From: Lewinellaceae bacterium
GTDB taxonomy: Bacteria; Bacteroidota; Bacteroidia; Chitinophagales; Saprospiraceae
Assembly (NCBI GenBank): GCA_016716135.1
Contig: JADJWX010000010.1
Location: forward strand, 268,640-332,639
Length of the DNA stretch: 64,000 bases
Direction of reading: 5' to 3'
The position numbers and the translations under genes were made by a program. Each line of letters starts with the position of its first letter. Within the stretch, counting starts at the first letter, position 1. Positions 44,270 through 52,727 of this stretch are shown one piece after another. Under the pieces are notes generated by a model. That model saw only the letters and a program-made list of their open reading frames with translations. It made no database searches and was not told the DNA's origin.

Positions 44270-45244
44270 TCATTTCAAAGCCCGGCAAATCCCAGCGACG
44301 TCCTGTTCCTGCATACAGCGAAAATGGCCTTTGGGGCATGTGGCATAGCCGATTTTAGAGCAGGGCCTGCATTTTAGTCCCTCAACTTGCATGCTTACAT
44401 TTTGATTCTGACCTTCCGGATAGAATGGATACATGCCAAATTCGGGTATGGTGTTGCCCCAAATGGAGACAATTTCCTTGCGGAATGCGGCTGCGATATG
44501 CATGAGGCCCGAATCGTGTGTGAGCACTTTGTAAGCCTGCCGAACTACGGACGCAGACTGGTGCAAAGATAATTTTCCACAGTAATTGAAAACATGCGCG
44601 CCGGCCTGCATGGCAACTTGCAGGCCGGTTTCCTGCTCGGCCTGCCCGCCAAGCAAAACCACCGGCATCGGTAAATTCCGGCAAACGGCTGCAATTTTTT
44701 CCGGCGGGAGCCGCTTGGTGGCATGATTGGCGCCAATGTTGAACACAAGGTACCGGCCTGGTTTGAGCCGGGCATCGAGGTCGCCGGGAACTACTTCCTC
44801 TCGCCCCGGAATAAAATAGTCCAGGCCCTTCCCGTCATAACGGACTCCAAGATGGCGGACAGTTTGCATATACCGGTCTACAATGTGGATATCCGGGAGG
44901 CGGTTTATGCCCAACCGGACAAGCAGCCATTTCTCAAGGTTCAACTTGTCGAATGCTTTGGACGGGCGACGCAAGGTCCATTTGACCCGGGCACTGCGCA
45001 GGTTGTGGTGCAAGTCAATAATCCAGTCAAATTTTTCCCGACGGAGCTCCGGCATTATCTGAGCCAGACTTTTTTCAAACGTATGAATACGATCCAGGTA
45101 TGGGTTTGCTGAAAGGACTTGTGCAAATTTTTCCTTGGTCAGGTAATGCAGTTCTGCACCTAATTGTTGCTTCAGGCACCGGACAACGGGGGTTGTCAAA
45201 ACAATGTCGCCAATGGAACTGAAGCGAAGGAGCAGGATTTTCAT
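44270..45244 (-). CDS. glycosyltransferase family 9 (heptosyltransferase-like)
   Basis: 324 residues from the ATG at 45244; the start MKILLLRFSSIGDIVLTTPV is diagnostic of the ADP-heptose:LPS heptosyltransferase family. The donor-site lobe carries YLVFNIGANHATKRLPPEKI, PVVLLGGQAEQ and YKVLTHDSGLMHIAAAF. The C-terminus has CRPCSKIGYATCPKGHFRCM, a five-Cys segment. It transfers a sugar to the lipopolysaccharide core. It is on the - strand 50 bp after the amylase gene, so the two might share a transcript. Confidence 0.88.
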   Translation of the reverse strand: MKILLLRFSSIGDIVLTTPVVRCLKQQLGAELHYLTKEKFAQVLSANPYLDRIHTFEKSLAQIMPELRREKFDWIIDLHHNLRSARVKWTLRRPSKAFDKLNLEKWLLVRLGINRLPDIHIVDRYMQTVRHLGVRYDGKGLDYFIPGREEVVPGDLDARLKPGRYLVFNIGANHATKRLPPEKIAAVCRNLPMPVVLLGGQAEQETGLQVAMQAGAHVFNYCGKLSLHQSASVVRQAYKVLTHDSGLMHIAAAFRKEIVSIWGNTIPEFGMYPFYPEGQNQNVSMQVEGLKCRPCSKIGYATCPKGHFRCMQEQDVAGICRALK

Positions 45245-45294
45245 AATGTGCGTGCGATTCAGCAAAAACTGGTTTTCCGAGCCGCAGGATGCGG

Positions 45295-46716
45295 TTATTT
45301 GTTGGAAAACACCATGTATTCCCAGGGCTTCAGGTTGAGCGTAATTTCCCGGGTGAGTTGCAGGGTGCTCCGGCCAAAAACATTGGCATACGGCCCAATG
45401 GCATCGGAGCCGGGCCGCAGGGTTACTGTAGTGCGTTCCTTACTCAGGTTCAGAATGACCACCACCCTGTCCCCGTTTTTCTCCCGGGTAAACGCATAAA
45501 CTTTGTCATCGGCGTCTGTGGGTATTTTTTGCAGCCGCCCACCGGCTTTGCCGGCCCATAAGGCCTGGTTAAAATGGTGCAGGGTACACAATCGGGAAAA
45601 GAAATTTTGTTTAGCCATTCCCTTCCATTTAATGGGCGATTTTTCAAAAAAATCAAGCCGCTGGGAAAGGCCGTCCTCCTGGCCGTTGTATATCATCGGA
45701 ATGCCCTGCCAGGTAAATGCCAGGACGTTGAATGCATCGGCTGCCGGGCCGTAGAGCTCGGTTTCGGTACCATTCCAGGTGTTTTCATCGTGGTTTTGAG
45801 TGAAATACAACTGAAAGTAATCCGGCGGGTACAAGTCATCCAAATAAGACAAAAGCGTATCCAGCGATTTCGCCGTTTGGTTGCCAGCGGCAATATCTTT
45901 CGTGATGTCTTTCCATTTCCAACCGTAGTTGGCGTTAAAGCAGGCCTTAAACTGCTCAGGCTCGTTTTCCCATTCTGCAAGCATAAACACCGGTTTAACG
46001 GAATCCAGCGCCGGGCGAGCTTCCTCCCAAAAATCCGTTGGGACCAGGCCGGCCATGTCTACCCGGTAGCCATCAATATCGCACTCCCGTATCCAGTATT
46101 GCATGGCCTTGATCATGGCTTTCCGAAGGTCGGGATTGTCATAGTCCAGGTCGCACACATCGCTCCAGTCTTCAATCGGTTCGCCTTTTTCATTCAGCGG
46201 TACGGTAAAATCGCCGTTGTATCGGGTATAATATTCCGGGTGTTTATTTTTCCAAACGGCATCCCATGAGGTGTGGTTTGGAACCCAATCAAGGATAACT
46301 TTAATATCCAGGCGATGTGCTGCCGCCACCAGGTTTTTAAAGGATGCCGTTGTACCATAATCGGGGTTTACCGCAAAATAATCGCGCACCGAATACGGGC
46401 TTCCCAGACTTCCTTTTCGCCGGTCTTTGCCGATGGGGTGAATGGGCATAAGCCAAAGAATATCAATTCCAAGGTCTTTTAGCCTGGGCAATTGCGCCTC
46501 CACGCCGGCAAAATTTCCTGCTGGGGAGAACTGCCGGACATTGCATTCGTACAGGACGCCCTGTGCTGCCCAGTCAGGCTCAGCGAAAGTTTCGGTTGTT
46601 GGCTTTTGGGGAGGGTTATTTGTCGTAGACACTGAGGAATTGGATTCATTTTGGCAACCTGCAAAAAGGATGCAGAGCAAAAAAAGTACGTGTATTTTAT
46701 TCACCGGTATTTGCAT
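45295..46716 (-). CDS. GH13 alpha-amylase family lipoprotein
   Basis: 473 residues from the ATG at 46716, which gives a lipoprotein signal (LFLLCILFAGC, lipidated Cys21); a longer frame to 46854 was rejected. The barrel follows: VKVILDWVPNH-type region I, here IKVILDWVPNHTS; region II DGYRVDMAGL with nucleophile Asp220; acid/base Glu248 in LAEWENE; Asp310 in FTQNHDEN. A C-terminal beta domain ends WEYMVFSNK. An envelope-bound alpha-glucan hydrolase is predicted. Its neighbours are an unknown lipoprotein and a beta-phosphoglucomutase homologue, consistent with starch or maltose use. Confidence 0.92.
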   Translation of the reverse strand: MQIPVNKIHVLFLLCILFAGCQNESNSSVSTTNNPPQKPTTETFAEPDWAAQGVLYECNVRQFSPAGNFAGVEAQLPRLKDLGIDILWLMPIHPIGKDRRKGSLGSPYSVRDYFAVNPDYGTTASFKNLVAAAHRLDIKVILDWVPNHTSWDAVWKNKHPEYYTRYNGDFTVPLNEKGEPIEDWSDVCDLDYDNPDLRKAMIKAMQYWIRECDIDGYRVDMAGLVPTDFWEEARPALDSVKPVFMLAEWENEPEQFKACFNANYGWKWKDITKDIAAGNQTAKSLDTLLSYLDDLYPPDYFQLYFTQNHDENTWNGTETELYGPAADAFNVLAFTWQGIPMIYNGQEDGLSQRLDFFEKSPIKWKGMAKQNFFSRLCTLHHFNQALWAGKAGGRLQKIPTDADDKVYAFTREKNGDRVVVILNLSKERTTVTLRPGSDAIGPYANVFGRSTLQLTREITLNLKPWEYMVFSNK

Positions 46717-46795
46717 AATTTTTTCAGCAAGCATCTGAATGATCGGGCCAATAAGCACTAAGTCGCTACTGGGAATTGGGAAGAATGGTCTATGT

Positions 46796-47392
46796 CTAAT
46801 GCTCCGTTGGCAAAGAGCCCGAACCAACAACCCGGATCTGGATACCTGTGACATTCAGACTGGTATTCCCTTTCCAGATCATTACAAAGCCCTTGTCGGT
46901 TACTGCCCAGGTATTGTTTATGTAGGGGTCTTTGCAGGAAAGATAAAGTTCATTTTTTTGCACATCCCAATTCCATTTGCCCGAATCTACTGCTTTGCCG
47001 CCGATCAATATATCGAAGGTTTGGTCTTCCCGGAATTTTAACCACTTTTTCTGATAGTTTTCGTGGACGGTTGTATCACTGGGTTGGTATGCCATGTTTA
47101 AATGCCAGTAGCCGGTGCTAAGGTAAGCCCGATGGCTGGCTGTGGCAGGTGGCAGGTCGTCCACAGGGACATTCACCATGCGGGGTGGTTCTTTTACCTG
47201 GTAAATACCGGCAGAATCAGGGTGGTATTCATGAATTACCCGCGAGGCGTTCCAGCCGGAAGGGCCTTCGTTTGGATCCGGCTGCGCTGTACCTATGGGT
47301 GCCGGCTCTTCCGTTTTTTTTAAATTTTTACATGTTGCCCAACCTGTGATGGCGACAAAAATGGCTAGTAAAATGTTCAATTTCATAATCAT
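46796..47392 (-). CDS. lipoprotein of unknown function
   Basis: 198 residues (196 if the ATG at 47386 is used). The signal peptide ends GWATC (lipidated Cys21). The mature part has a Pro-rich start, then a ~110-residue domain with GYWHLNMAYQPS, KKWLKFREDQTFDILIGGK and GKWNWDVQKNELYL; this recalls lipocalin-like or copper-resistance-like beta barrels that many Bacteroidota lipoproteins show, but I cannot name a family. Its start codon overlaps the stop of the HAD gene by one base (TGATG), so the two are coupled. Confidence 0.6.
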   Translation of the reverse strand: MIMKLNILLAIFVAITGWATCKNLKKTEEPAPIGTAQPDPNEGPSGWNASRVIHEYHPDSAGIYQVKEPPRMVNVPVDDLPPATASHRAYLSTGYWHLNMAYQPSDTTVHENYQKKWLKFREDQTFDILIGGKAVDSGKWNWDVQKNELYLSCKDPYINNTWAVTDKGFVMIWKGNTSLNVTGIQIRVVGSGSLPTEH

Positions 47393-48063
47393 CAGGATAC
47401 TTCACGCAAGTTAAGTTGCGCCAGTAAAGTATTAAAATTCAGATTTTCAAATCCCGTGATGGTTAAGTGCGCTTTTGATAATATGGCTGGTTGACCAACA
47501 CCGACAACCGTAAAACCACCAATCAAAGCTGCATCGACTCCGCGTACACTGTCGTCAAAAACGATGCACTCCTCTGGTTTTAAATGCAATGCTGCTGCTG
47601 CAAGTAAAAAACATTGAGGATCCGGTTTGGGTTTTTTAATGGCATTCCCGTCCAGCACAACATCAAAAAAAGTATCAATATTAGTGGATTGAAGCACAAC
47701 GCGCGCATTTCTGGAAAGGGAAGACAACGCGGTTTTTATGCCGGTTTCCCGCAATTGTCGTAAAAAAAGGAGGACGCCGGGCAGAACTTCGCCCGGTTTC
47801 ATGGTAGCGATTAAATCCTGGTACCAATTATTTTTCACATCCGCCCAATGCAATTTTTCTGCCTCCGGAACATAAATATTGCCCCATTCCAGGACCTTTT
47901 CCAAACTTGCCAACCGCCCTATATCCTTCAGGTGAATACTTTTTGATTCCGGAAAATCAAAACCCATTTGATTCGCAAGCCGGCGCCATGCCAGGTAGTG
48001 ATATTTTCTGGTATCCACGATCACGCCATCCAGGTTAAAAATGCAGGCTTTGAAATGTTGCAT
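47392..48063 (-). CDS. HAD-superfamily beta-phosphoglucomutase-like protein, nucleophile Asp replaced by Asn
   Basis: 223 residues from the ATG at 48063 (226 from 48072). The family fold is clear: helical cap with WRRLANQMGFDFPE, motif II ALSSLSRNARVVL, motif III KKPKPDP and motif IV IVFDDSVRGVDAA. Motif I reads FNLDGVIVDT, where the family has F-D-L-D-G. The phosphoryl-accepting Asp is Asn10, with Asp12 kept. The codon is AAC. The protein may therefore lack normal mutase activity, unless Asn deamidates or the base is a sequence error. The context is maltose-related (amylase gene downstream). The start frame from 48171 adds an unlikely 36 residues over a terminator. Confidence 0.85.
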   Translation of the reverse strand: MQHFKACIFNLDGVIVDTRKYHYLAWRRLANQMGFDFPESKSIHLKDIGRLASLEKVLEWGNIYVPEAEKLHWADVKNNWYQDLIATMKPGEVLPGVLLFLRQLRETGIKTALSSLSRNARVVLQSTNIDTFFDVVLDGNAIKKPKPDPQCFLLAAAALHLKPEECIVFDDSVRGVDAALIGGFTVVGVGQPAILSKAHLTITGFENLNFNTLLAQLNLREVS

Positions 48064-48134
48064 TATTTCCATTGATATTTTCCTTAATCCGGCTGCGAAG
48101 TTATTGTAAATTTGATGGAAAGCAGGTAGCAAAA

Positions 48135-48168
48135 AAGCGCCGGCAGGTTGGTAAACCTGCCGGCGCTT
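48135..48168 (-). terminator. rho-independent terminator of the 1447-residue protein gene
   Basis: A perfect 15-bp stem (48135-48149 with 48154-48168, AAGCGCCGGCAGGTT) with a 4-nt loop. On the - strand it is followed by six T. It lies 31 bp after the stop at 48199. Confidence 0.9.
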
Positions 48169-48198
48169 CAATTGTCTACGGATTTTAATCCGGAGGGA

Positions 48199-51100
48199 TT
48201 AGCGTCCAATTATCAGTTTACGAACACCAGATTCTGTGCCGGCATGGAAGTGCACCATGTATACCCCATCGGGCAGGTTTGTGCAATCCAACCTTACGAC
48301 ATATTGACGATCAATTTGTTGACGCGACAACACCCGGCCGGTAATATCGACCACGCTGATTTCAAATGATGCATCCGGCATGTCGGCAAAATAGATTTGC
48401 GCAACACCGCTGGTCGGATTAGGTCGGATCGATACCCCACTTAACCAGGCAGGTTCCGCAGTGCCGCTGGTATTACCCACCACAATACCTTCCAGATTGG
48501 TCAGTTTGCAGCCCGAAGCATCTACAATTTCAACAAAATAGGTACCAGCGACCAATCCTTCCAGGTCTTCGGTATCGCCAACTATTTCTCCTGATTCATT
48601 TGTCCAAATGAAGATCAGCGGCTGGTTGCCTCCTGAAACGTCGAGATTGATTGATCCAACGCCCTGGTCGTTTACATCAGGCTGCACCGTTGTGCCGTTC
48701 AAAACAATGGGCTCCGGAATAGCCACGCTAAAATCGCAGGAGCCGACATTGCCATTGGCGTCTGTAAAGGTGTATAACTGTTTCGTTTCACCTACCGGGA
48801 ACGATGCCCCGCTGGGCAGGCCCTCTTCCAGATTCCAGGTACCGCCATTTATCAGGCAATTATCCTGCGCCACAGGCGCATCATAAGTCACCGTATTTTC
48901 ATTCCAGCAAGCTACAATATCTGCTGGGCAGGTGACTGTCGGAGGCAAATTGTCTTCAATTGTGACTACCACTGTTGTATTGGATGTGTTTCCTGCCTCA
49001 TCGCTGGCTGTAATGGTGACAACCTGTTCGCCCAGATTGGAACAATCAAACGCCGATGGTGAAATTTCCACCAGCGCAGATGTACAATTGTCCGTTACGG
49101 TAGCATTTAATGATTCCAGGGTAATGGTAACGGAGCCACTGGCATTCAATGCCAAACTGGTGTTTTCGGCTTCAATTTGCGGCGCCACATTATCGACATC
49201 CAATACTTCATATGCTTCTGTAAAAACGCAGCCATTCACATCGGTAACGGTAGCGGTATAAGTGCCGGCAGCCAGATTCTCAATAAGTTCAGCAGATCCG
49301 CCATTATTCCAGGCGTAGGTGTAGGGTGCAGTACCATTACTCAGGGCCAGCATTACCGAGCCATCAGTACTGCCCGGGCAACTGGCGTGCACAATTGTCG
49401 GTTCTGCACTGATCGCACAGTTGAAAGCATTAACAACCACTGTTTGTTCATCAGTACAATTGTTGACATCCGTAACAATTACGGTATATGCACCCGGGGC
49501 CAGATTTTCAATGCCCTGGGTCGTTTCGCCAGTACTCCAGGCATACGTGTAACCCATTGAACCGCCCATCGGATTGGCGGTGGCAGTGCCGTTGTTAGCG
49601 CCGGCGGCAGTTTCACTGGTGGCAACGGCATTCGCTTCGAGTACATCAGGTTGCGAAATCGTAACCTCCAGAACAGACGCACAATTGGTATTGTCGATCA
49701 CCTCGACAGTGTAGGTGCCGGGAGCCAGATTTGCTACCTCCGAAGTTGTGGCGCCATTGTTCCAGGTATAGGTTACCGGATCATTCGCCCCGGTAAGCGC
49801 TACGGTCGCAGTGCCGTCGTTTGCGCCATTACAAGTAACGTTTGTATTGGAAACTGAGGCCGACATGGCGCAGTTGAACGCATTAACGACTGCCGATTGC
49901 ACCGCCGTACATCCGTTTGCATCGGTGACTGTAGCAGTATAGGTACCGGGCGCAAGGCCAGTTAAGGTTTGTTCCGTCTCACCAGTGCTCCACAAATACG
50001 TATATCCGGCAGTACCCCCATTTGGTCCGGCCGTTGCGGTGCCGTCGTTTGCGCCTTGAGCTGTTTCCGCAGTTGCGGTCACATTGGGCGCCAAAACAGC
50101 CGGTTCGGTTATTACAACGGTAGCGGAAGCAGAGCAGTTTTCACCATCCGTAACGACCACCGTGTACGTGCCTGCTGCAAGGCCGGTGGCCTCAGCAGTA
50201 GTTGCGCCGGTGTTCCATTCGTAGGTGTACGTTGCATTCCCGCCCCCACCGGCTGCAGAGGCAATTCCATCAGCCAGGCCATTGCAGGAAACGTTGGCGT
50301 TATTGTTAATATCGGCAGTTACTGCCAAACTTTGGGCAACAGCCGTCGAAGCTATTGCCGTACAGCCATTTCCACCATCGGTAACCATAAGCGAATAGGT
50401 GCCGACGGCATCAACCGTTGGCGACGCGGTTTCGGCTCCCGACAGAATATTGCCGTCGGCAGTCGTCCACAAATAGGAAATTGCAGGTCCCTGTGCGGAG
50501 GCCGTGCCATCCAAAACCAATTGCGTTGTATTACAATTTAAATTCCCGGGAGTTTCAGCACTGGCAGCCGGAGGGGTAGTGTTTTGGTCTACCATCGTAG
50601 ATGCCGTGCTTGTGCAACCATTGTCCGGATTAGTGACGATCAAATCGTAAGCACCTGTTTCAGAAACACTTGGAGTCGGAATATTGCTTGAAAAACCATT
50701 AGGGCCAGTCCAGGCGAATTCAGCCGTTTGCAGGGTTGAAGTGCCATTTAGTTCGATGGCAGTCGCTGTGCAGGTTAATGTCCCCCCTGAGGCAGTAGCG
50801 CCCGGCGGAGTGGTATTCGTGGCAACATCCGCTGTAGCTGAATTTGTGCAGCCTGTTGTTGAATCTGTAACGATCAACACATACTCGCCGGATTCTACAA
50901 CGGAAGGATTTTGGAGAGAGGATGTGTAGCCATTGGGCCCCGACCATGCAAATCCGGGATTGCCGGCATTTGTCGTTGCCTCCAATTCTACCTGCGATAT
51001 CACACAGGTTAGTGCGCCACCGGTTACCGTGGCAGATGGCGGCACCGTATTGCCGGTGACCGCGGTTGTGTCTGCTTTTGTGCAACCATTCGTCGTATTG

Positions 51101-52542
51101 GTTACTACCAGGACATATTCGCCTGTGCCATCCACCGTAGGTGTGTAGGTGTCGCCACCGGAAACAATGTTGCCTCCGTTGATGGCCTGCCAGGCTATGT
51201 TGATATTGGCTCCTGTTGCACCGCTACCGCTAAGAACGGCAGTACTTTGCGCACAGGTAATTGCCATGGCCGGTCCTGCTTCTGCTTCCGGAGGGTCGAC
51301 GGTGCTGGACACTGTAATTGTGGCAAAACCAGAGCAATAGGTATCAACGTCAGTAACTTGTGCGGTATAACTTCCCGCAGCATTTACCGTAGGCATATTT
51401 GTTGTTCCACCGGAAACAATATTGCCACCATTTGAAGCATACCATTCAAAATTGTAGTACCCGCTAAAGCCTCCCGTAGCCGATGCATTTAATTGAATGG
51501 ATTGCGAGGTACAACTAATCGTACCCGGCGGATCAATACTGACAGACGGATAAGCAGGCGGAGCCAACGTGGTCACAAGAGTTTTGGTGCAACCACTGGC
51601 ATCCGTTACAGTGCAAGTATATGTTCCCTGTGTAAGTGGCGAGGCTTCCTCCCCAATCATCCCGTTGTTCCAGTGGTAACTAAGGTTGGACCACCCTCCG
51701 GAGCCTTCAACCGTGATACTTCCGAATATGCCGCTACACCCGACAGGCGTAGTTCCGGCTAACGCCAGGTCCAATGGTGCAGGCGGGTCCTCTACCATAA
51801 TCGGGCCTGTTTCGCCCAACCAGCCCTGCGCATTTGTGATAGTACATGAATACATGCCTGCAGGTATATTATTCAAATCCTGGGTGGTAGCCCCGTTCGA
51901 CCATGTATAGGTATACGGCGCCGTACCGCCCGATACTGAAATGTTGATCGCCCCGGTACTACTCCCATAACACCTGGTATTGGTAACGCCATCGACATTC
52001 GCGGTCACTTCCAAGGGCGGGCAAAGTGCCGAGCGGGCAGCCCACAAGCCGGCAGCGCCTTGTTGGCCAACTTCGTACACCTTTTTATCTGCCGGGCAAA
52101 TCATAAAAATTGTCGGATAATAAGAGACCTGATACAAACCCATAATGCCGGGATAATCGGCGATTGGGTATGGCGTTCCCGCAGTCCAATCACCAACCGT
52201 ACCGCCCACACAACCGGGATCATTCCAAATACAGGGTATTGAAGTACTGGCATCCCCTTCAATACTGATAACATAGGCTTCGTTGGTCCCCGGGGGGCCG
52301 TACTGGTCCCAAATGTCTTTCAAGGCATGGGTGTTATGATAATTCCAGCATGGAACACACCAAGTAGCAAATACATCCAGATATACCGTCTTCCCCTGGT
52401 CAAGCAAACTGTACAGGGAAATTACATTGCCATCAATGTCGGTAACGGTAAAATTAGGTGCTGTGCTACCGTTGGGAATTTGGGCAAATGCAGCAAAATG
52501 CCCAACCCAACAGAAGGCAAAGAATAGTAGGATTCTTCTCAT
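48199..52542 (-). CDS. thioredoxin-fold + SprB repeats + HYR + T9SS type A giant secreted protein
   Basis: 1447 residues. The signal peptide ends FAAFAQ. Residues ~22-175 form a TlpA-like thioredoxin domain with FATWCVPCWNYHN (Cys62-x2-Cys65) and SYYPTIFMIC. From ~180 to 1150 come about a dozen Ig/SprB-like repeats: GTAPYTYTWSNGATTQDLNN and G-x-YT-x-x-VTD-x-x-GCT lines, typical of gliding adhesins. Then comes a HYR-like domain (VTITASDEAGNTSNTTVVVT, PPTVTCPADI). The C-terminus is a T9SS type A sorting domain (VSIRPNPTSGVAQIYF, DLPDGVYMVHF-like, KLIIGR). A redox-active fold on a surface adhesin is unusual. Single gene, terminated at 48135. Confidence 0.88.
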   Translation of the reverse strand: MRRILLFFAFCWVGHFAAFAQIPNGSTAPNFTVTDIDGNVISLYSLLDQGKTVYLDVFATWCVPCWNYHNTHALKDIWDQYGPPGTNEAYVISIEGDASTSIPCIWNDPGCVGGTVGDWTAGTPYPIADYPGIMGLYQVSYYPTIFMICPADKKVYEVGQQGAAGLWAARSALCPPLEVTANVDGVTNTRCYGSSTGAINISVSGGTAPYTYTWSNGATTQDLNNIPAGMYSCTITNAQGWLGETGPIMVEDPPAPLDLALAGTTPVGCSGIFGSITVEGSGGWSNLSYHWNNGMIGEEASPLTQGTYTCTVTDASGCTKTLVTTLAPPAYPSVSIDPPGTISCTSQSIQLNASATGGFSGYYNFEWYASNGGNIVSGGTTNMPTVNAAGSYTAQVTDVDTYCSGFATITVSSTVDPPEAEAGPAMAITCAQSTAVLSGSGATGANINIAWQAINGGNIVSGGDTYTPTVDGTGEYVLVVTNTTNGCTKADTTAVTGNTVPPSATVTGGALTCVISQVELEATTNAGNPGFAWSGPNGYTSSLQNPSVVESGEYVLIVTDSTTGCTNSATADVATNTTPPGATASGGTLTCTATAIELNGTSTLQTAEFAWTGPNGFSSNIPTPSVSETGAYDLIVTNPDNGCTSTASTMVDQNTTPPAASAETPGNLNCNTTQLVLDGTASAQGPAISYLWTTADGNILSGAETASPTVDAVGTYSLMVTDGGNGCTAIASTAVAQSLAVTADINNNANVSCNGLADGIASAAGGGGNATYTYEWNTGATTAEATGLAAGTYTVVVTDGENCSASATVVITEPAVLAPNVTATAETAQGANDGTATAGPNGGTAGYTYLWSTGETEQTLTGLAPGTYTATVTDANGCTAVQSAVVNAFNCAMSASVSNTNVTCNGANDGTATVALTGANDPVTYTWNNGATTSEVANLAPGTYTVEVIDNTNCASVLEVTISQPDVLEANAVATSETAAGANNGTATANPMGGSMGYTYAWSTGETTQGIENLAPGAYTVIVTDVNNCTDEQTVVVNAFNCAISAEPTIVHASCPGSTDGSVMLALSNGTAPYTYAWNNGGSAELIENLAAGTYTATVTDVNGCVFTEAYEVLDVDNVAPQIEAENTSLALNASGSVTITLESLNATVTDNCTSALVEISPSAFDCSNLGEQVVTITASDEAGNTSNTTVVVTIEDNLPPTVTCPADIVACWNENTVTYDAPVAQDNCLINGGTWNLEEGLPSGASFPVGETKQLYTFTDANGNVGSCDFSVAIPEPIVLNGTTVQPDVNDQGVGSINLDVSGGNQPLIFIWTNESGEIVGDTEDLEGLVAGTYFVEIVDASGCKLTNLEGIVVGNTSGTAEPAWLSGVSIRPNPTSGVAQIYFADMPDASFEISVVDITGRVLSRQQIDRQYVVRLDCTNLPDGVYMVHFHAGTESGVRKLIIGR

Positions 52543-52727
52543 AAGTTAGCGAATAATTTAGGTGCACAAAAATTAAAGCGGAAATATAGGAGTTTTAACA
52601 GATGCAATACACAATCGCGCCAATTAATTACTGCCCTGTCGCCTGTCTTGCAAGGTTAAATTCCTGAAAAATAACAAGTGGAAGTGAATAATTTGCTTAA
52701 ACAGCGAAATTTTGCTAATCGCGCACT

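Noticed and set aside
46608..46615. GGGGAGGG on the + strand as evidence against the octamer polarity
   Set aside because: It is a single exception and has G at the variable position, a variant that occurs only twice here. It is kept as an exception but does not outweigh ten consistent GGGTAGGG sites.
49177..50929. Several + strand frames of 80-190 residues opposite the 1447-residue protein gene
   Set aside because: They are antisense to a repetitive, stop-poor gene, without signal peptides or motifs, and overlap conserved sense repeats throughout.
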